Below are positions 8,419 through 17,885 of a DNA stretch of 64,000 nucleotides, in pieces (the stretch's first letter is position 1; the number at the start of each line of letters is the position of its first letter). Location: NCBI GenBank assembly GCA_947495775.1, contig CANMAQ010000007.1:1-64000 (forward strand), read 5' to 3'. Origin of the DNA: Jejuia algarum. Lineage in GTDB: Bacteria; Bacteroidota; Bacteroidia; Flavobacteriales; Flavobacteriaceae. The translations under genes and the position numbers were made by a program. Under the pieces are notes generated by a model. That model saw only the letters and a program-made list of their open reading frames with translations. It had not been told where the DNA came from and did no database searches.

Positions 8419-9834
8419 TTAAGCTTTAATAGCAAAACTATTTACGTAATCTTCAGGATGATTAGGATCGAATTCTTTACCCATAATAATATGTTTCTTA
8501 TACGTTGTAGACGGCGCATCATAACCTAATGCTTTCATTTTAGCACCACATTCTGCTGCTAAATACACTTGCTCTGCAATTTTTTTGTAATCAATATCTT
8601 TTTTTACATAGCCCCAACGCTTCATTTGTGTGAGTATCCAAACCCCCATAGAATGCCAAGGGAACGGATCGAAACCAATTCTATTAGGTTCGTTTAAGAC
8701 ATTCCCTAAACCATCAGCATATTTTCCTGTAAGTACTTGTTTAATTACAGAAGCGGGCTGATTTAAATAATTTTTAGGGGCTATGGCTTCAGAAATAGTG
8801 CTCCTATTTTCATGTTTAGAAGAATAATTGGTAGCGTCTATAATAGCACTAAAAAGTGCGGCATAAGTATTGGGGTGTTTTTTAGCAAAAGCTTCACTAC
8901 AAGCAAAGGCGCAACAAGGATGGCCTTCCCAAATTTCTTTAGTTAACATATGTAAAAAACCAACACCTTCGTAAACGGCTCTTTGGTTAAAAGGATCTGG
9001 AGATAAGTAACCATCTAAATTACCAGCTTTTAAATTGGCCACCATTTCTGGTGGTGGTACTACGCGAATTTGAATATCTTTATCGGGGTCTAAACCAAAC
9101 TCTGCAACATAATATCTTAATAAAAAGTTGTGCATAGAATATTCGAAAGGCACCCCGAACTTAAAGCCTTTCCACATTTTAGGATCGCGTTTATTCTTAT
9201 GCTTATTGTGTAAACAAATCGCTTGTCCATTAATGTTTTCTACAGCAGGCATGATATAGTTCGCAGATGTAGAACCAGCACCCATAGTCATAGCTAAAGG
9301 CATTGGGGTTAACATGTGCGAGGCGTCATATTCTTTATTTAAACTTTTGTCTCTCGCTACAGCCCATCCTGCTGTTTTTATAACATTAACATCTAAACCG
9401 TATTTTTCATAAAAACCTAGTGGTTTAGACATGATTATAGGGGTGGCACAGGTAATAGGCACGAAGCCAATATTTAGAGTTGTTTTTTCCAGTTTAGAGG
9501 CAGCCGCATTGGTAGCGCCTCCATTTTCTACCTTCTTCTTGGTGTCGTTTACACAGGCTTGTAAGGCGCCTAAAGGAATTATAGAAAGTAAAGCCGCTCT
9601 AAATGTGCCTGCTCCAACTGTTTTAATAAAGTTTCTCCTTTGCATGTCATTTCCGTTAAAAATTGACTTTACAATGGAAGTTTCAACAAAACGATTCACG
9701 ATGTCTTCATCAGAACTCGGTAAGTTTTCCACCATGCCGACATCTTTAGAGTGGCAAGATTTACAACTACAACCTGCTCCATGTGATAAATCGGAGTTTT
9801 CGTTAAACGGGTCATCTAAACTATTTACTGGCAT
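8419..9834 (-). CDS. NrtA/CynA-like ABC transporter substrate-binding protein
   Basis: This 471-residue protein of the nitrate/bicarbonate/cyanate-type binding protein family would capture the substrate outside the inner membrane for the permease and ATPase encoded upstream on the same strand. An unusual ~63-residue N-terminal extension holds a Cys motif (CSCKSC, about 22-27) and is followed by a twin-arginine-like signal (QRRNFIK at 65-71) and a hydrophobic stretch ending at a possible lipobox Cys (LQAC). Related proteobacterial proteins carry a similar Cys-bearing leader, so the far ATG is kept; M64 is the alternative start. The linked cyanase suggests cyanate as substrate. It is separated from cynS by 187 bases including a palindrome. 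Confidence 0.85.
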   Translation of the reverse strand: MPVNSLDDPFNENSDLSHGAGCSCKSCHSKDVGMVENLPSSDEDIVNRFVETSIVKSIFNGNDMQRRNFIKTVGAGTFRAALLSIIPLGALQACVNDTKKKVENGGATNAAASKLEKTTLNIGFVPITCATPIIMSKPLGFYEKYGLDVNVIKTAGWAVARDKSLNKEYDASHMLTPMPLAMTMGAGSTSANYIMPAVENINGQAICLHNKHKNKRDPKMWKGFKFGVPFEYSMHNFLLRYYVAEFGLDPDKDIQIRVVPPPEMVANLKAGNLDGYLSPDPFNQRAVYEGVGFLHMLTKEIWEGHPCCAFACSEAFAKKHPNTYAALFSAIIDATNYSSKHENRSTISEAIAPKNYLNQPASVIKQVLTGKYADGLGNVLNEPNRIGFDPFPWHSMGVWILTQMKRWGYVKKDIDYKKIAEQVYLAAECGAKMKALGYDAPSTTYKKHIIMGKEFDPNHPEDYVNSFAIKA

Positions 9835-10002
9835 AATTATGTTTTTTTTTGAGTTATACGACCATTTGTAGTTTGAAATTACTGGAACATAAATAGTTTT
9901 CCTTTATATAGTGGGTAAAACTTAAACGTAGTAATAACTAAGATTTCTTTTTATCCTTAAATGGGGCGAAAAAAGGTGATGTCTTAAAGTAATTTCGAAT
10001 GC

Positions 10003-10031
10003 GAAATGGTATAAATTTATGTTACCATTTC
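10003..10031 (-). promoter_or_regulatory. Palindrome at the 3' end of cynS
   Basis: Arms GAAATGGTA (10003-10011) and TACCATTTC (10023-10031) form a perfect 9-bp inverted repeat overlapping the cynS stop codon. There is no T run after it on the minus strand, so it is more likely an RNA-stability or processing hairpin, or a partial terminator uncoupling cynS from the downstream binding-protein gene, than a full terminator. Confidence 0.45.
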
Positions 10032-10462
10032 TTATAAGGTAGAAACTTACCTGTCATGGTGATTTGCACACGATCGCCCTTTGGGTCTGTTACTTTATCA
10101 ACATCTAAAGTAAAATCGATAGCACTCATAATACCATCGCCAAATTTCTCGTGAGTAACGGCTTTTATACTGGGGCCGTACACATAAGCAATTTCGAAAA
10201 GCCTGTAGATTAGAGGATCGCTAGGTACAGTTTGTCCGTCTCCTTTTAAGGGATATTCCATTAAGGTTTCTTTTACGATAGGATCTAGATTTAAAAGCGA
10301 AACGACTGCTTCTGCTTCGGTAGTATCTAATGAAGCACTACCCATACAAGCTGCTGCGATACAGACAGGGTTTAAACCTGTTTTTTCTGCTAAAGTATCC
10401 CAAGTAATTTCTTGTTCTTTTTTTGCTTTTAAAATGGTTGCTGTCATGAGTTTTTTGTCCAT
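10022..10462 (-). CDS. cynS: Cyanate hydratase (cyanase)
   Basis: Cyanase converts cyanate and bicarbonate to ammonia and CO2 (via carbamate), detoxifying cyanate and releasing nitrogen. At 146 residues it is close to the E. coli enzyme (156). The N-terminal helical region is followed by the catalytic part. R87, E90 and S113 fall in 'YRLFEIAYVYG' and 'GIMSAIDF', matching the Arg/Glu/Ser catalytic triad (Arg96, Glu99, Ser122 in E. coli). The gene lies 10 bases after the ATPase gene in the same operon, giving transport and breakdown in one transcript. Confidence 0.95.
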   Translation of the reverse strand: MDKKLMTATILKAKKEQEITWDTLAEKTGLNPVCIAAACMGSASLDTTEAEAVVSLLNLDPIVKETLMEYPLKGDGQTVPSDPLIYRLFEIAYVYGPSIKAVTHEKFGDGIMSAIDFTLDVDKVTDPKGDRVQITMTGKFLPYKKW

Positions 10463-10472
10463 AAGCGTTGTA

Positions 10473-11366
10473 TTAAGGATTAATAATGTTGTTTTCTAAG
10501 TTGTATTTTAACTGTAGAGGGTCTACAGTTAGCGGTAAGTCTTTATCTGATAGGCTTCCAGTCTTTAGTTTCTGAGAAATTAAAGACGATTGGTTGACGA
10601 GAAAATCGACCAAATAATTTCTAATCACATAGTAAGCAGGATGGTTCACGATACTCGCTCTATTTCTAGGTTTAGGAATATCTACAATAACTGTTTCTGC
10701 AACTCTAGCCTCTGGACCATCAGACATGAGTAGGATTTTATCAGACAGTAATATAGCTTCATCAATATCATGAGTGATCATAAATGTGGTCTGTTTTGTT
10801 TTATCACAGATTTCAACCAATTTATCTTGTAGTTTCCCTCTCGTTAATGCGTCTAATGCTCCAAAAGGTTCATCCATAAGTAATAAGCTAGGTTCTATAG
10901 CAAAAGCACGAGCAATCCCTACTCTTTGTTTCATGCCTCCAGAGAGTTCAGATGGTTTTTTATGAATATGATCATCCAAATTCACCATTTTTAAAAAGTG
11001 AATAGCTCTACTTTCTATGTCTGCCTTAGACATTGTTTTAAACTTACAAGCAATGGCCATAGTGACATTTTTAAGAACAGACAACCAGGGGAGGATACTA
11101 TGGTTTTGAAAAATCACACCGCGATCTAGGCTTGGTTTATTCACGTTTTGGCCTTGCATTGAGATGCTGCCACCAGAGACTAAGTTTAGACCTGCTAGAT
11201 TGTTTAGAATGGTTGACTTTCCGCAGCCCGAATGCCCTATGAGGCATATAAATTCGCCCTTGTCTATTGAAAAGCTTACGTTTTCGTAAATGGTTACAAA
11301 ACTATTGCTGTCTTTGATAGGGTAAGATTTCGATATGTTTTTAACGTTTAAAAAATTAGTATCCAT
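10473..11366 (-). CDS. NrtD/CynD-like ABC transporter ATP-binding protein
   Basis: This 297-residue ATPase of the nitrate/sulfonate/taurine type powers the cyanate importer at the cytoplasmic face. Walker A is GHSGCGKST (44-52), the signature is LSGGMKQR, and Walker B is 'LLLMDEPFGALD' followed by the H-loop 'MITHD'. A C-terminal extension of about 40 residues lies beyond the core domain. It sits 12 bases after the permease gene and 10 before cynS, a tight operon. Confidence 0.92.
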   Translation of the reverse strand: MDTNFLNVKNISKSYPIKDSNSFVTIYENVSFSIDKGEFICLIGHSGCGKSTILNNLAGLNLVSGGSISMQGQNVNKPSLDRGVIFQNHSILPWLSVLKNVTMAIACKFKTMSKADIESRAIHFLKMVNLDDHIHKKPSELSGGMKQRVGIARAFAIEPSLLLMDEPFGALDALTRGKLQDKLVEICDKTKQTTFMITHDIDEAILLSDKILLMSDGPEARVAETVIVDIPKPRNRASIVNHPAYYVIRNYLVDFLVNQSSLISQKLKTGSLSDKDLPLTVDPLQLKYNLENNIINP

Positions 11367-11378
11367 TTTCGATTGTTT

Positions 11379-12212
11379 TTATTCTTGGTAATCAAAATAT
11401 TTTGAAATATAGGCGATCATGGCATCTAAAGCCATACCCACAATGCCTATCATGAGAATGGAAAAGACGACACTTGCTAAGTCTAAGTTGTTCCATTCGT
11501 TCCATACGTAATACCCAATACCGGTTCCTCCCACCAGCATTTCTGCAGCTACAATAACTAACCAAGAAATACCCATTGAAATTCTAAGTCCTGTAAAGAT
11601 GGTAGGCAGTGCAGCAGGGAGTATAATGGTGAATGCCATTTTTACGTTATTCATTTCTAAAGTTTTACCAACGTTTAGAAAGTCTGATTTTACAGACATC
11701 ACTCCAAAAGCCGTATTTATAAGCATAGGCCAAATGGAGCAAATAAAAATCACAAAGACTGAAGAGAGGATAGAGTCTTTTATCACAAATAAAGCTAATG
11801 GCATCCACGCTAAAGGAGAAATGGGTTTTAAGATCTGGATATAAGGTTGCAAGGCTTTATAAAATACAGGAGACATACCTATTAAAAAACCTAGAGGTAC
11901 AGCAATAATAACCGATAACAAATAGCCCGCCATTACCCTAAGTATAGAAAAAAATAATTGTGTACCTATACCTTTGTCATTGGGGCCGTTGTCATAGAAT
12001 GGATGACGTAATTCTTTAACAGCCAATTTAGCAACTTCTATAGGACCAGGAACATGAGCTTGCTTTTCGCCTAAACCCATAAGTGTTTCGTATTCTGTTA
12101 GGTTTTTTTTGTGTCTTGACCCATCACCTGTTACGAGTTCTCCAATGAAAACAAACAAAAACAATAGGCCGATGGATAGTAAAATAGATTTTCTCGTGTC
12201 TGTCATAGTCAT
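11379..12212 (-). CDS. NrtB/CynB-like ABC transporter permease
   Basis: The inner-membrane permease of the cyanate-type importer has multiple hydrophobic segments and the binding-protein-dependent transport loop around 'EMNNVKMAFTIILPAALPTIFTGLRISMGISW' (EAA-like region, docking site for the ATPase). The open frame extends to 12296 but its first 28 residues (MQFTPVKGFF...) do not fit the family; I place the start at ATG 12212 (MTMTDTRKS), giving 277 residues. It is the first gene of the operon permease - ATPase - cynS - binding protein, an order different from the usual binding-protein-first arrangement. Confidence 0.88.
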   Translation of the reverse strand: MTMTDTRKSILLSIGLLFLFVFIGELVTGDGSRHKKNLTEYETLMGLGEKQAHVPGPIEVAKLAVKELRHPFYDNGPNDKGIGTQLFFSILRVMAGYLLSVIIAVPLGFLIGMSPVFYKALQPYIQILKPISPLAWMPLALFVIKDSILSSVFVIFICSIWPMLINTAFGVMSVKSDFLNVGKTLEMNNVKMAFTIILPAALPTIFTGLRISMGISWLVIVAAEMLVGGTGIGYYVWNEWNNLDLASVVFSILMIGIVGMALDAMIAYISKYFDYQE

Positions 12213-12774
12213 GTAAAAAAGCGTCTTATGCAAACTTAGACAGAAGGAGAGTTTCATGTATAGGACAAAAAAGCCTTTTACTGGTGTAAATTGCACATAA
12301 TTTATGGAAACATGTTTATTGTCATGGTTTTATATGGTAAAAAGTAGTTTTTATTGTTTTTTATATAGTAAAAATGGATTTGTATTACGAATTATTAAAT
12401 ATTATGTTTTCAAAAATGTGATAAATGCGACTTAAAAAGAGAATGTTTGATAGTGTTAAATTCTTTGTAAATAGAGAATTTATATTAAATATTGTGAAAA
12501 TTTTAACACGATAAGTCGAAAGACATAATTCTTCATTTAAAGTATTTTTAAATTTTAATAGATACGTTAAATAATTGTAAAATCGCAGTTGTTAAAATAT
12601 GTTTAGGGCATGAGGATGTATGCCTTAAACCCGAGGTAGCGATGAGAAATGTATTATGGCACTAAAAAACGGTATGAAACTATTTTACTTAAAATAGGGT
12701 TTAAGCTGTAATACATAGTTTCAAGTCTAAACGGGGGAGACATAAAAATAATAAAAACGACATTAACAACAACT
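12213..12774. other. Divergent intergenic region
   Basis: About 560 AT-rich bases between the divergent cyanate operon and the metalloprotease gene. It must hold both promoters, but no convincing -33/-7 pair or operator was picked out by eye, and no small gene is supported. Confidence 0.45.
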
Positions 12775-13782
12775 ATGAAACAACTATTAACAATTTTTAG
12801 CAGCATTTTTTTATTTTATGCCTGTAGTACTGAAGAGGTGCGTCCAGAAGCGGAGCAAACATTGGGGCAAGCGGGGCCGTTAAATAATAAAAAATGTGGT
12901 ACAACTAAATTAAGTGAACAACGTATAAGTGAAGACCCTGACTTTTTTCAAAAGAGAGCCAATTATGATGCGTTTATAGCAAACCGTATTTTAGAGGCAT
13001 CTCAAGAAAGTGCAAAGGCAAGTCCTATAATAACAGTGCCTGTTATTGTTCATATTCTTTACAATAAAGAAGCAGATAAATTTTCGAAACAATTTGTGAG
13101 AACGCAAATAGGTGTTCTTAATAATGCATTTAAAGGTACAAATGGAGACATCTCTAAGGTGCCAGAGAAGTTTGTTAAATCTTTGGCGGGTGATACAAGG
13201 ATACGATTTGACCTTAGAAGAATTATTTATAAAGCTACAGATGTAGAAGCTTTTAGTATAAATGATTTTAGTGAAGCCGACATTAGAAACCCGAACAAAG
13301 GTGGTTCTGCACCTATAGACCCTGTTCATAAACTAAACATTTGGGTTGCGAATTTAGATGGCTTTGCTGGTGCAGCATTTAAACCAGAACATAATGTAGC
13401 GCCAGAACAAGATGGTATTATGATGAATAGAATGTTCTTTGGTTTGTTCGAAAGTGATACCAACCCCCTAAATTTAGGAAGAACTTTAGTGCATGAAGCA
13501 GGCCATTATCTCGGTTTAAGGCACTTATGGGGAGATGATGCTTTAGGCCCTACAGGCTGTAGAACCGACGATGGCGTTGGTGATACACCAAATAGTTCAA
13601 GAGGGCATACAGGAGTCCCTGTTTTCCCTGTAGTAACTTGTGGTTCTGAAGATATGTTTATGAATTACATGGACTTTACAGATGATAAGGCTTTACTAAT
13701 GTTCACAAAAGGACAGACCAAGCGAATGCGTGCTGCTTTCGATTTTGAAACCCGAAAGAACATAGGGATTTTCTCTAATTAA
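12775..13782 (+). CDS. Secreted zinc metalloprotease, pappalysin (M43)-like lipoprotein
   Basis: This 335-residue protein has a lipoprotein signal (hydrophobic start, lipobox ending 'FYAC' at C17). The metzincin zinc motif HEAGHYLGLRH (HExxHxxGxxH), followed later by 'MNYMDF', provides the Met-turn; spacing and a Cys-rich stretch between them fit peptidase family M43 (pappalysin/cytophagalysin). It would cleave proteins at the cell surface or outside. It lacks a T9SS C-terminal domain, so it is probably membrane-anchored. It is monocistronic, and a palindrome follows before the convergent acyl-CoA dehydrogenase. Confidence 0.88.
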   Translation: MKQLLTIFSSIFLFYACSTEEVRPEAEQTLGQAGPLNNKKCGTTKLSEQRISEDPDFFQKRANYDAFIANRILEASQESAKASPIITVPVIVHILYNKEADKFSKQFVRTQIGVLNNAFKGTNGDISKVPEKFVKSLAGDTRIRFDLRRIIYKATDVEAFSINDFSEADIRNPNKGGSAPIDPVHKLNIWVANLDGFAGAAFKPEHNVAPEQDGIMMNRMFFGLFESDTNPLNLGRTLVHEAGHYLGLRHLWGDDALGPTGCRTDDGVGDTPNSSRGHTGVPVFPVVTCGSEDMFMNYMDFTDDKALLMFTKGQTKRMRAAFDFETRKNIGIFSN

Positions 13783-13804
13783 ATAAAAATTAGACAAAGT
13801 AAGG

Positions 13805-13852
13805 CATAAACGGTAACGCTACATTTTGTAGACAATCCCGATACCGTTTATG
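13805..13852. terminator. Bidirectional terminator-like palindrome
   Basis: Arms CATAAACGGTA (13805-13815) and TACCGTTTATG (13842-13852) are a perfect 11-bp inverted repeat in the 81-base gap between two convergent genes, with T-rich sequence on the plus side. Confidence 0.6.
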
Positions 13853-13863
13853 TTTTATTAGTA

Positions 13864-15006
13864 TCACTCTTTTAACACACTCCTAGAAATTACAATTTTT
13901 TGAATTTCGGAAGTCCCTTCATAAATTTGAGTAATCTTAGCATCTCGCATCAAACGTTCTACATGGTACTCTTTTACAAAACCATTGCCACCATGAATTT
14001 GCACGGCTTCTACGGTTTGTTCCATGGCCACCTTAGAGGCATAGAGTTTGGCCATAGCGCTTGAGGTATCGTAATTAGCTCCTAGATCTTTGTCATTAGC
14101 AGATTTCATGACTAATAATCTAGCCGCTTCAATCTCGGTGTACATGTCTGCTAATTTAAAAGCTATCGCTTGGTGATTGCATATTTCTGTGCCAAAAGCT
14201 TTACGCGTTTTAGAGTATTTCAAAGCCAGTTCGTAAGCACCTTGGGCAATACCTAAAGCTTGAGCAGCAATGCCAATACGGCCTCCAGAGAGCGTTTTCA
14301 TTGCAAATTTAAATCCAAAACCATCATCTCCTACACGATTGGCTTTAGGTACTTTTACATCATTAAACTGTAGTGTATGTGTGTCGCTACCACGAATGCC
14401 CAATTTATCTTCTTTAGGGCCAATATGAAAACCTTCCATCCCTTTTTCAACAATAAAAACATTAATGCCTTTATGGCCTTTGTCACGATCGGTTTGCGCA
14501 ACAACTAAATAGATATCTGCGCGCCCTCCATTGGTAATCCAATTTTTGGTGCCATTAATACTATAGTGATCGCCCTTATCTATGGCTGTTGTTTTTTGTG
14601 ATGTGGCATCGCTACCCGCTTCTGGTTCGCTTAAACAGAATGCTCCTATTTTGTCTCCTTTTGCTAAAGGGGTAAGGTAGTCTTGTTTTTGGGCTTCTGT
14701 ACCAAAAGCTTCCAATCCATAACAAACCAAAGAGTTGTTGACAGAAACAATCACAGACGCAGAAGCATCAATTTTAGACAATTCTTCCATAATAAGCACA
14801 TAAGAAATGGTGTCCATTCCACTACCACCGTATTTAGGGTCTACCATAATACCCATAAAGCCTAATGCAGCCATTTTTTTTACAAGGGCCTCAGGGAAAT
14901 GTTGTGCATTGTCACGCTCTATAACGCCAGGAAGCAATTCGGTTTGAGCAAAATCGCGGGCAGCATCGCGAATCATTTTATGTTCTTCAGATAGGTTAAA
15001 ATTCAT
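13864..15006 (-). CDS. Acyl-CoA dehydrogenase
   Basis: This 380-residue flavoenzyme introduces a double bond between C2 and C3 of acyl-CoA in fatty-acid or branched-chain amino-acid breakdown. Typical motifs: 'AFCLSEPEAGSDA' (FAD/substrate contact), 'GTKNWITNGG', and near the end 'YEGTSEIQ', where the Glu of YEG is the catalytic base in short/medium-chain members; 'VQIHGGNGF' binds the flavin. Length is normal. The exact acyl chain preference cannot be told from sequence. Confidence 0.95.
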   Translation of the reverse strand: MNFNLSEEHKMIRDAARDFAQTELLPGVIERDNAQHFPEALVKKMAALGFMGIMVDPKYGGSGMDTISYVLIMEELSKIDASASVIVSVNNSLVCYGLEAFGTEAQKQDYLTPLAKGDKIGAFCLSEPEAGSDATSQKTTAIDKGDHYSINGTKNWITNGGRADIYLVVAQTDRDKGHKGINVFIVEKGMEGFHIGPKEDKLGIRGSDTHTLQFNDVKVPKANRVGDDGFGFKFAMKTLSGGRIGIAAQALGIAQGAYELALKYSKTRKAFGTEICNHQAIAFKLADMYTEIEAARLLVMKSANDKDLGANYDTSSAMAKLYASKVAMEQTVEAVQIHGGNGFVKEYHVERLMRDAKITQIYEGTSEIQKIVISRSVLKE

Positions 15007-15099
15007 AATTCGTAATTATAGAGTTATTTAGATGAGAGATGTTTACGAATATAGCGATTTAGTTGCAATTTCTAAATAGATATTACTAATTTTACGGCT

Positions 15100-16164
15100 A
15101 TGACGAAAGACAATTATAAGGTTATAGGGGTGATGTCTGGAACATCTTTAGATGGAATAGACCTTGTATATGCTACATTTTTAAAAGCAGAAGGATGGAC
15201 TTTTAAAATTTTAGAGTCAGAAACTATAGCCTATACTCCAGAATGGAAAGAGAGACTCAGAACATTGGTGCATCAAAGCCCAGCGGCACTTTCAGCACTA
15301 GACGATGCCTACACGGCGTACTTAGCTAAAGTAATTAAAACGTTCATGGAAAGGTATGAAATTCGTGATGCAGACGCCATTTGTTCTCATGGGCATACGG
15401 CTTTGCATCAGCCAGATAAAGGACTTACCTATCAAATAGGAAACAGACCAAGTATAGCAACATATGTAAAGACGCAGGTAGTCTGCGATTTTAGAGTGCA
15501 GGATGTTGCATTAGGGGGGCAAGGAGCACCACTTGTACCTATAGGCGATGCTTTATTGTTTTCAGAATATGATTTTTGTTTGAATTTAGGTGGTTTTGCA
15601 AATATTTCTTTAGAGGTTAACGGCATGCGGCTGGCGTATGATATTTGTCCCGTAAATATTGTATTGAACCATTATGCAAAACTTTTGGGGCATGATTATG
15701 ACGATGGGGGGCGTGTGGCGGCATCGGGAACGCTTAATAACGCCTTACTAGACACACTTAATCAATTGGCTTTTTATGTTCAAGACCCTCCAAAATCTTT
15801 AGGGTTAGAATGGGTAAATGCTAAAGTGATGCCATTAATTGAGGGTTTTAAGTTAGAGACCAAAGACGTTTTACGTACATTTAGTGAACATGTAGCCCTT
15901 CAAATTTCAAAAGCAATTCATAAAAAAGCAGATGCTAGGGTTTATATAACAGGAGGAGGCGTCTACAACGATTTTTTAATCACCCGTATTAAAGCACATA
16001 CTTTAAATACAATTGTGATCCCAGATGCGGCTATTGTCGAATTTAAAGAAGCCTTAATTTTTGGGTTTCTAGGGGTTTTAAAACTTAGAAATGAAGTGAA
16101 CTGTTTAAAAAGTGTTACTGGAGCGTCAAAAGATCACAGTTCGGGGCAATTGTATTCCATTTAG
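15100..16164 (+). CDS. anmK: Anhydro-N-acetylmuramic acid kinase
   Basis: AnmK cleaves and phosphorylates 1,6-anhydroMurNAc to MurNAc-6-phosphate in cell-wall recycling. This 354-residue protein has the N-terminal phosphate loop 'GVMSGTSLDGID', the 'DFRVQDVALGGQGAPLVPIGD' substrate region and a C-terminal ATP motif 'YITGGGVYN' of the ASKHA fold. It is divergent from the acyl-CoA dehydrogenase gene with a 93-base gap. Confidence 0.95.
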   Translation: MTKDNYKVIGVMSGTSLDGIDLVYATFLKAEGWTFKILESETIAYTPEWKERLRTLVHQSPAALSALDDAYTAYLAKVIKTFMERYEIRDADAICSHGHTALHQPDKGLTYQIGNRPSIATYVKTQVVCDFRVQDVALGGQGAPLVPIGDALLFSEYDFCLNLGGFANISLEVNGMRLAYDICPVNIVLNHYAKLLGHDYDDGGRVAASGTLNNALLDTLNQLAFYVQDPPKSLGLEWVNAKVMPLIEGFKLETKDVLRTFSEHVALQISKAIHKKADARVYITGGGVYNDFLITRIKAHTLNTIVIPDAAIVEFKEALIFGFLGVLKLRNEVNCLKSVTGASKDHSSGQLYSI

Positions 16165-16332
16165 CCCTTACGATTCGGGTTTTATCTTCTTAATTGAATA
16201 TGATTTCTCGAAAGAAAAAAGGCAAGTCAGCTTTTTCTTTTGAATTTAAGCATTAATTTGTGATAAAAATTGGTAATAAAGCAAATTATACCAATAAAGT
16301 GTTTGCAAATTAATAAAAGGGGTTTTGTTTTT

Positions 16333-16340
16333 TATATTTG
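16333..16340 (+). promoter_or_regulatory. -7 promoter element before nhaB
   Basis: TATATTTG fits the Bacteroidota -7 consensus TAnnTTTG and sits 28 bases ahead of the nhaB start. A TTTG at 16302-16305 is a possible -33 element, but its 27-base spacing is long, so this call is tentative. Confidence 0.4.
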
Positions 16341-16368
16341 TTGCTGTACAAAATTTAATTAAAAACTC

Positions 16369-17841
16369 ATGTTCAAACAATTTTTAGGGAATAGTCCAAA
16401 ATGGTTTAAATCTACTATAATAGCATTTTTAATAGCAAACATTGTTTTGTTTTTTACTGTAGGACCAGTCATTACGGCTTGGTGTTTTATCGCAGAATTC
16501 ATTTTTTGCTTAGCGATGGCATTAAAGTGTTACCCGCTACAATCAGGAGGTTTATTAGCTATTGAAGCTTTGGCTTTGGGTTTAACAACACCGCACAATG
16601 CCTATCACGAAGTCGATGCTAATTTAGAAGTTGTATTACTTTTGGTATTTATGGTAGCAGGTATTTATTTTATGAAACCTCTATTGATGTATATCTTTAG
16701 TAAAGTATTTACTAAAATAAAATCTAAAACGGTATTATCGCTATTGTTTGTATTTCTAGCCGCTATTCTTTCAGCGTTTTTAGATGCTTTAACGGTAACA
16801 GCAGTATTAATAAGTGTCGCCGTAGGTTTTTATGGGGTGTACCATAAGATACATTCTATGCCAGATGCCGATTTTGATGATGACAATATTCTTGATAGAA
16901 AAGAATTAAGCGGTGAAACTTTAGAACGCTTTAGAAGCTTTTTGCGAAGCTTAATTATGCATGGTGTTGTAGGTACGGCCTTAGGAGGTGTATGTACTTT
17001 GGTAGGTGAACCTCAAAACCTTTTAATAGGAGAACGTCTAGGCTGGGATTTTGTAGAGTTTTTTGTGAAAATGGCACCTATAACCTTACCTGTATTAGTC
17101 GCAGGTTTAATAACAACTGTAATTTTAGAAAAGACGAAACTGTTTGAATTTGGTGAAAAATTACCAGAGGTTGCTCGTGAGATTATAGAAAATTATACCG
17201 AAGAAGAAGATGCTAAACGTACAGACGCCGAAAAATATGGACTTATAGTACAAGGGGTGTCTGCGGTGTTATTAATTGCTGGTTTGGCTTTACACGTAGC
17301 ACCCGTAGGGTTTATTGGTTTGGCTTTAATTATAGTACAAACGGCATTTATGGGAATCATAGAAGAACACTCTTTAGGACATGCTTTTGAAGAAGCATTA
17401 CCATTTACAGGTTTACTCGTTGTATTCTTTGTGATTGTAGCCATGATACACGATCAACACTTATTTCAACCTATTATAGAATGGGCGTTATCTAAAGATC
17501 CGTCACAACAACCTATGTTATTTTATTTAGCCAATGGGGTGCTGTCTATGATTAGTGATAATGTATTTGTAGCGACAGTTTATATAGGAGAAGTGCAAAA
17601 TGCATTTACTTCTGGCGCAATTACTAGAGATCAATTTGAAAAGCTAGCTGTGGCCATTAATACAGGAACAAATTTACCAAGTGTAGCGACACCAAACGGT
17701 CAAGCAGCATTTTTATTCTTATTAACATCATCTTTAGCACCATTAATTAACTTGTCTTACGGAAAGATGGCAAAAATGGCTTTACCATATACTATCGTTT
17801 TAGGTGGTATGGGATTAATCGGAATTTTATTCTTTTTATAA
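16369..17841 (+). CDS. nhaB: Na+/H+ antiporter NhaB
   Basis: This 490-residue inner-membrane antiporter exports Na+ in exchange for H+, as expected in a marine bacterium. The N-terminal stretch ('FLGNSPKWFK', 'AEFIFCLAMALKCYPLQSGGLLAIEAL', 'LLLVFMVAGIYFMKPLL', 'FLSAFLDALTVTAVLISVAVGFYGVYH') closely tracks E. coli NhaB. About a dozen hydrophobic helices are visible. It ends 45 bases before exbB; sharing a transcript is possible. Confidence 0.95.
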   Translation: MFKQFLGNSPKWFKSTIIAFLIANIVLFFTVGPVITAWCFIAEFIFCLAMALKCYPLQSGGLLAIEALALGLTTPHNAYHEVDANLEVVLLLVFMVAGIYFMKPLLMYIFSKVFTKIKSKTVLSLLFVFLAAILSAFLDALTVTAVLISVAVGFYGVYHKIHSMPDADFDDDNILDRKELSGETLERFRSFLRSLIMHGVVGTALGGVCTLVGEPQNLLIGERLGWDFVEFFVKMAPITLPVLVAGLITTVILEKTKLFEFGEKLPEVAREIIENYTEEEDAKRTDAEKYGLIVQGVSAVLLIAGLALHVAPVGFIGLALIIVQTAFMGIIEEHSLGHAFEEALPFTGLLVVFFVIVAMIHDQHLFQPIIEWALSKDPSQQPMLFYLANGVLSMISDNVFVATVYIGEVQNAFTSGAITRDQFEKLAVAINTGTNLPSVATPNGQAAFLFLLTSSLAPLINLSYGKMAKMALPYTIVLGGMGLIGILFFL

Positions 17842-17885
17842 TTTAATTCTTAAATTGCCGTTATTCAATCATTAGAATCAATCAT

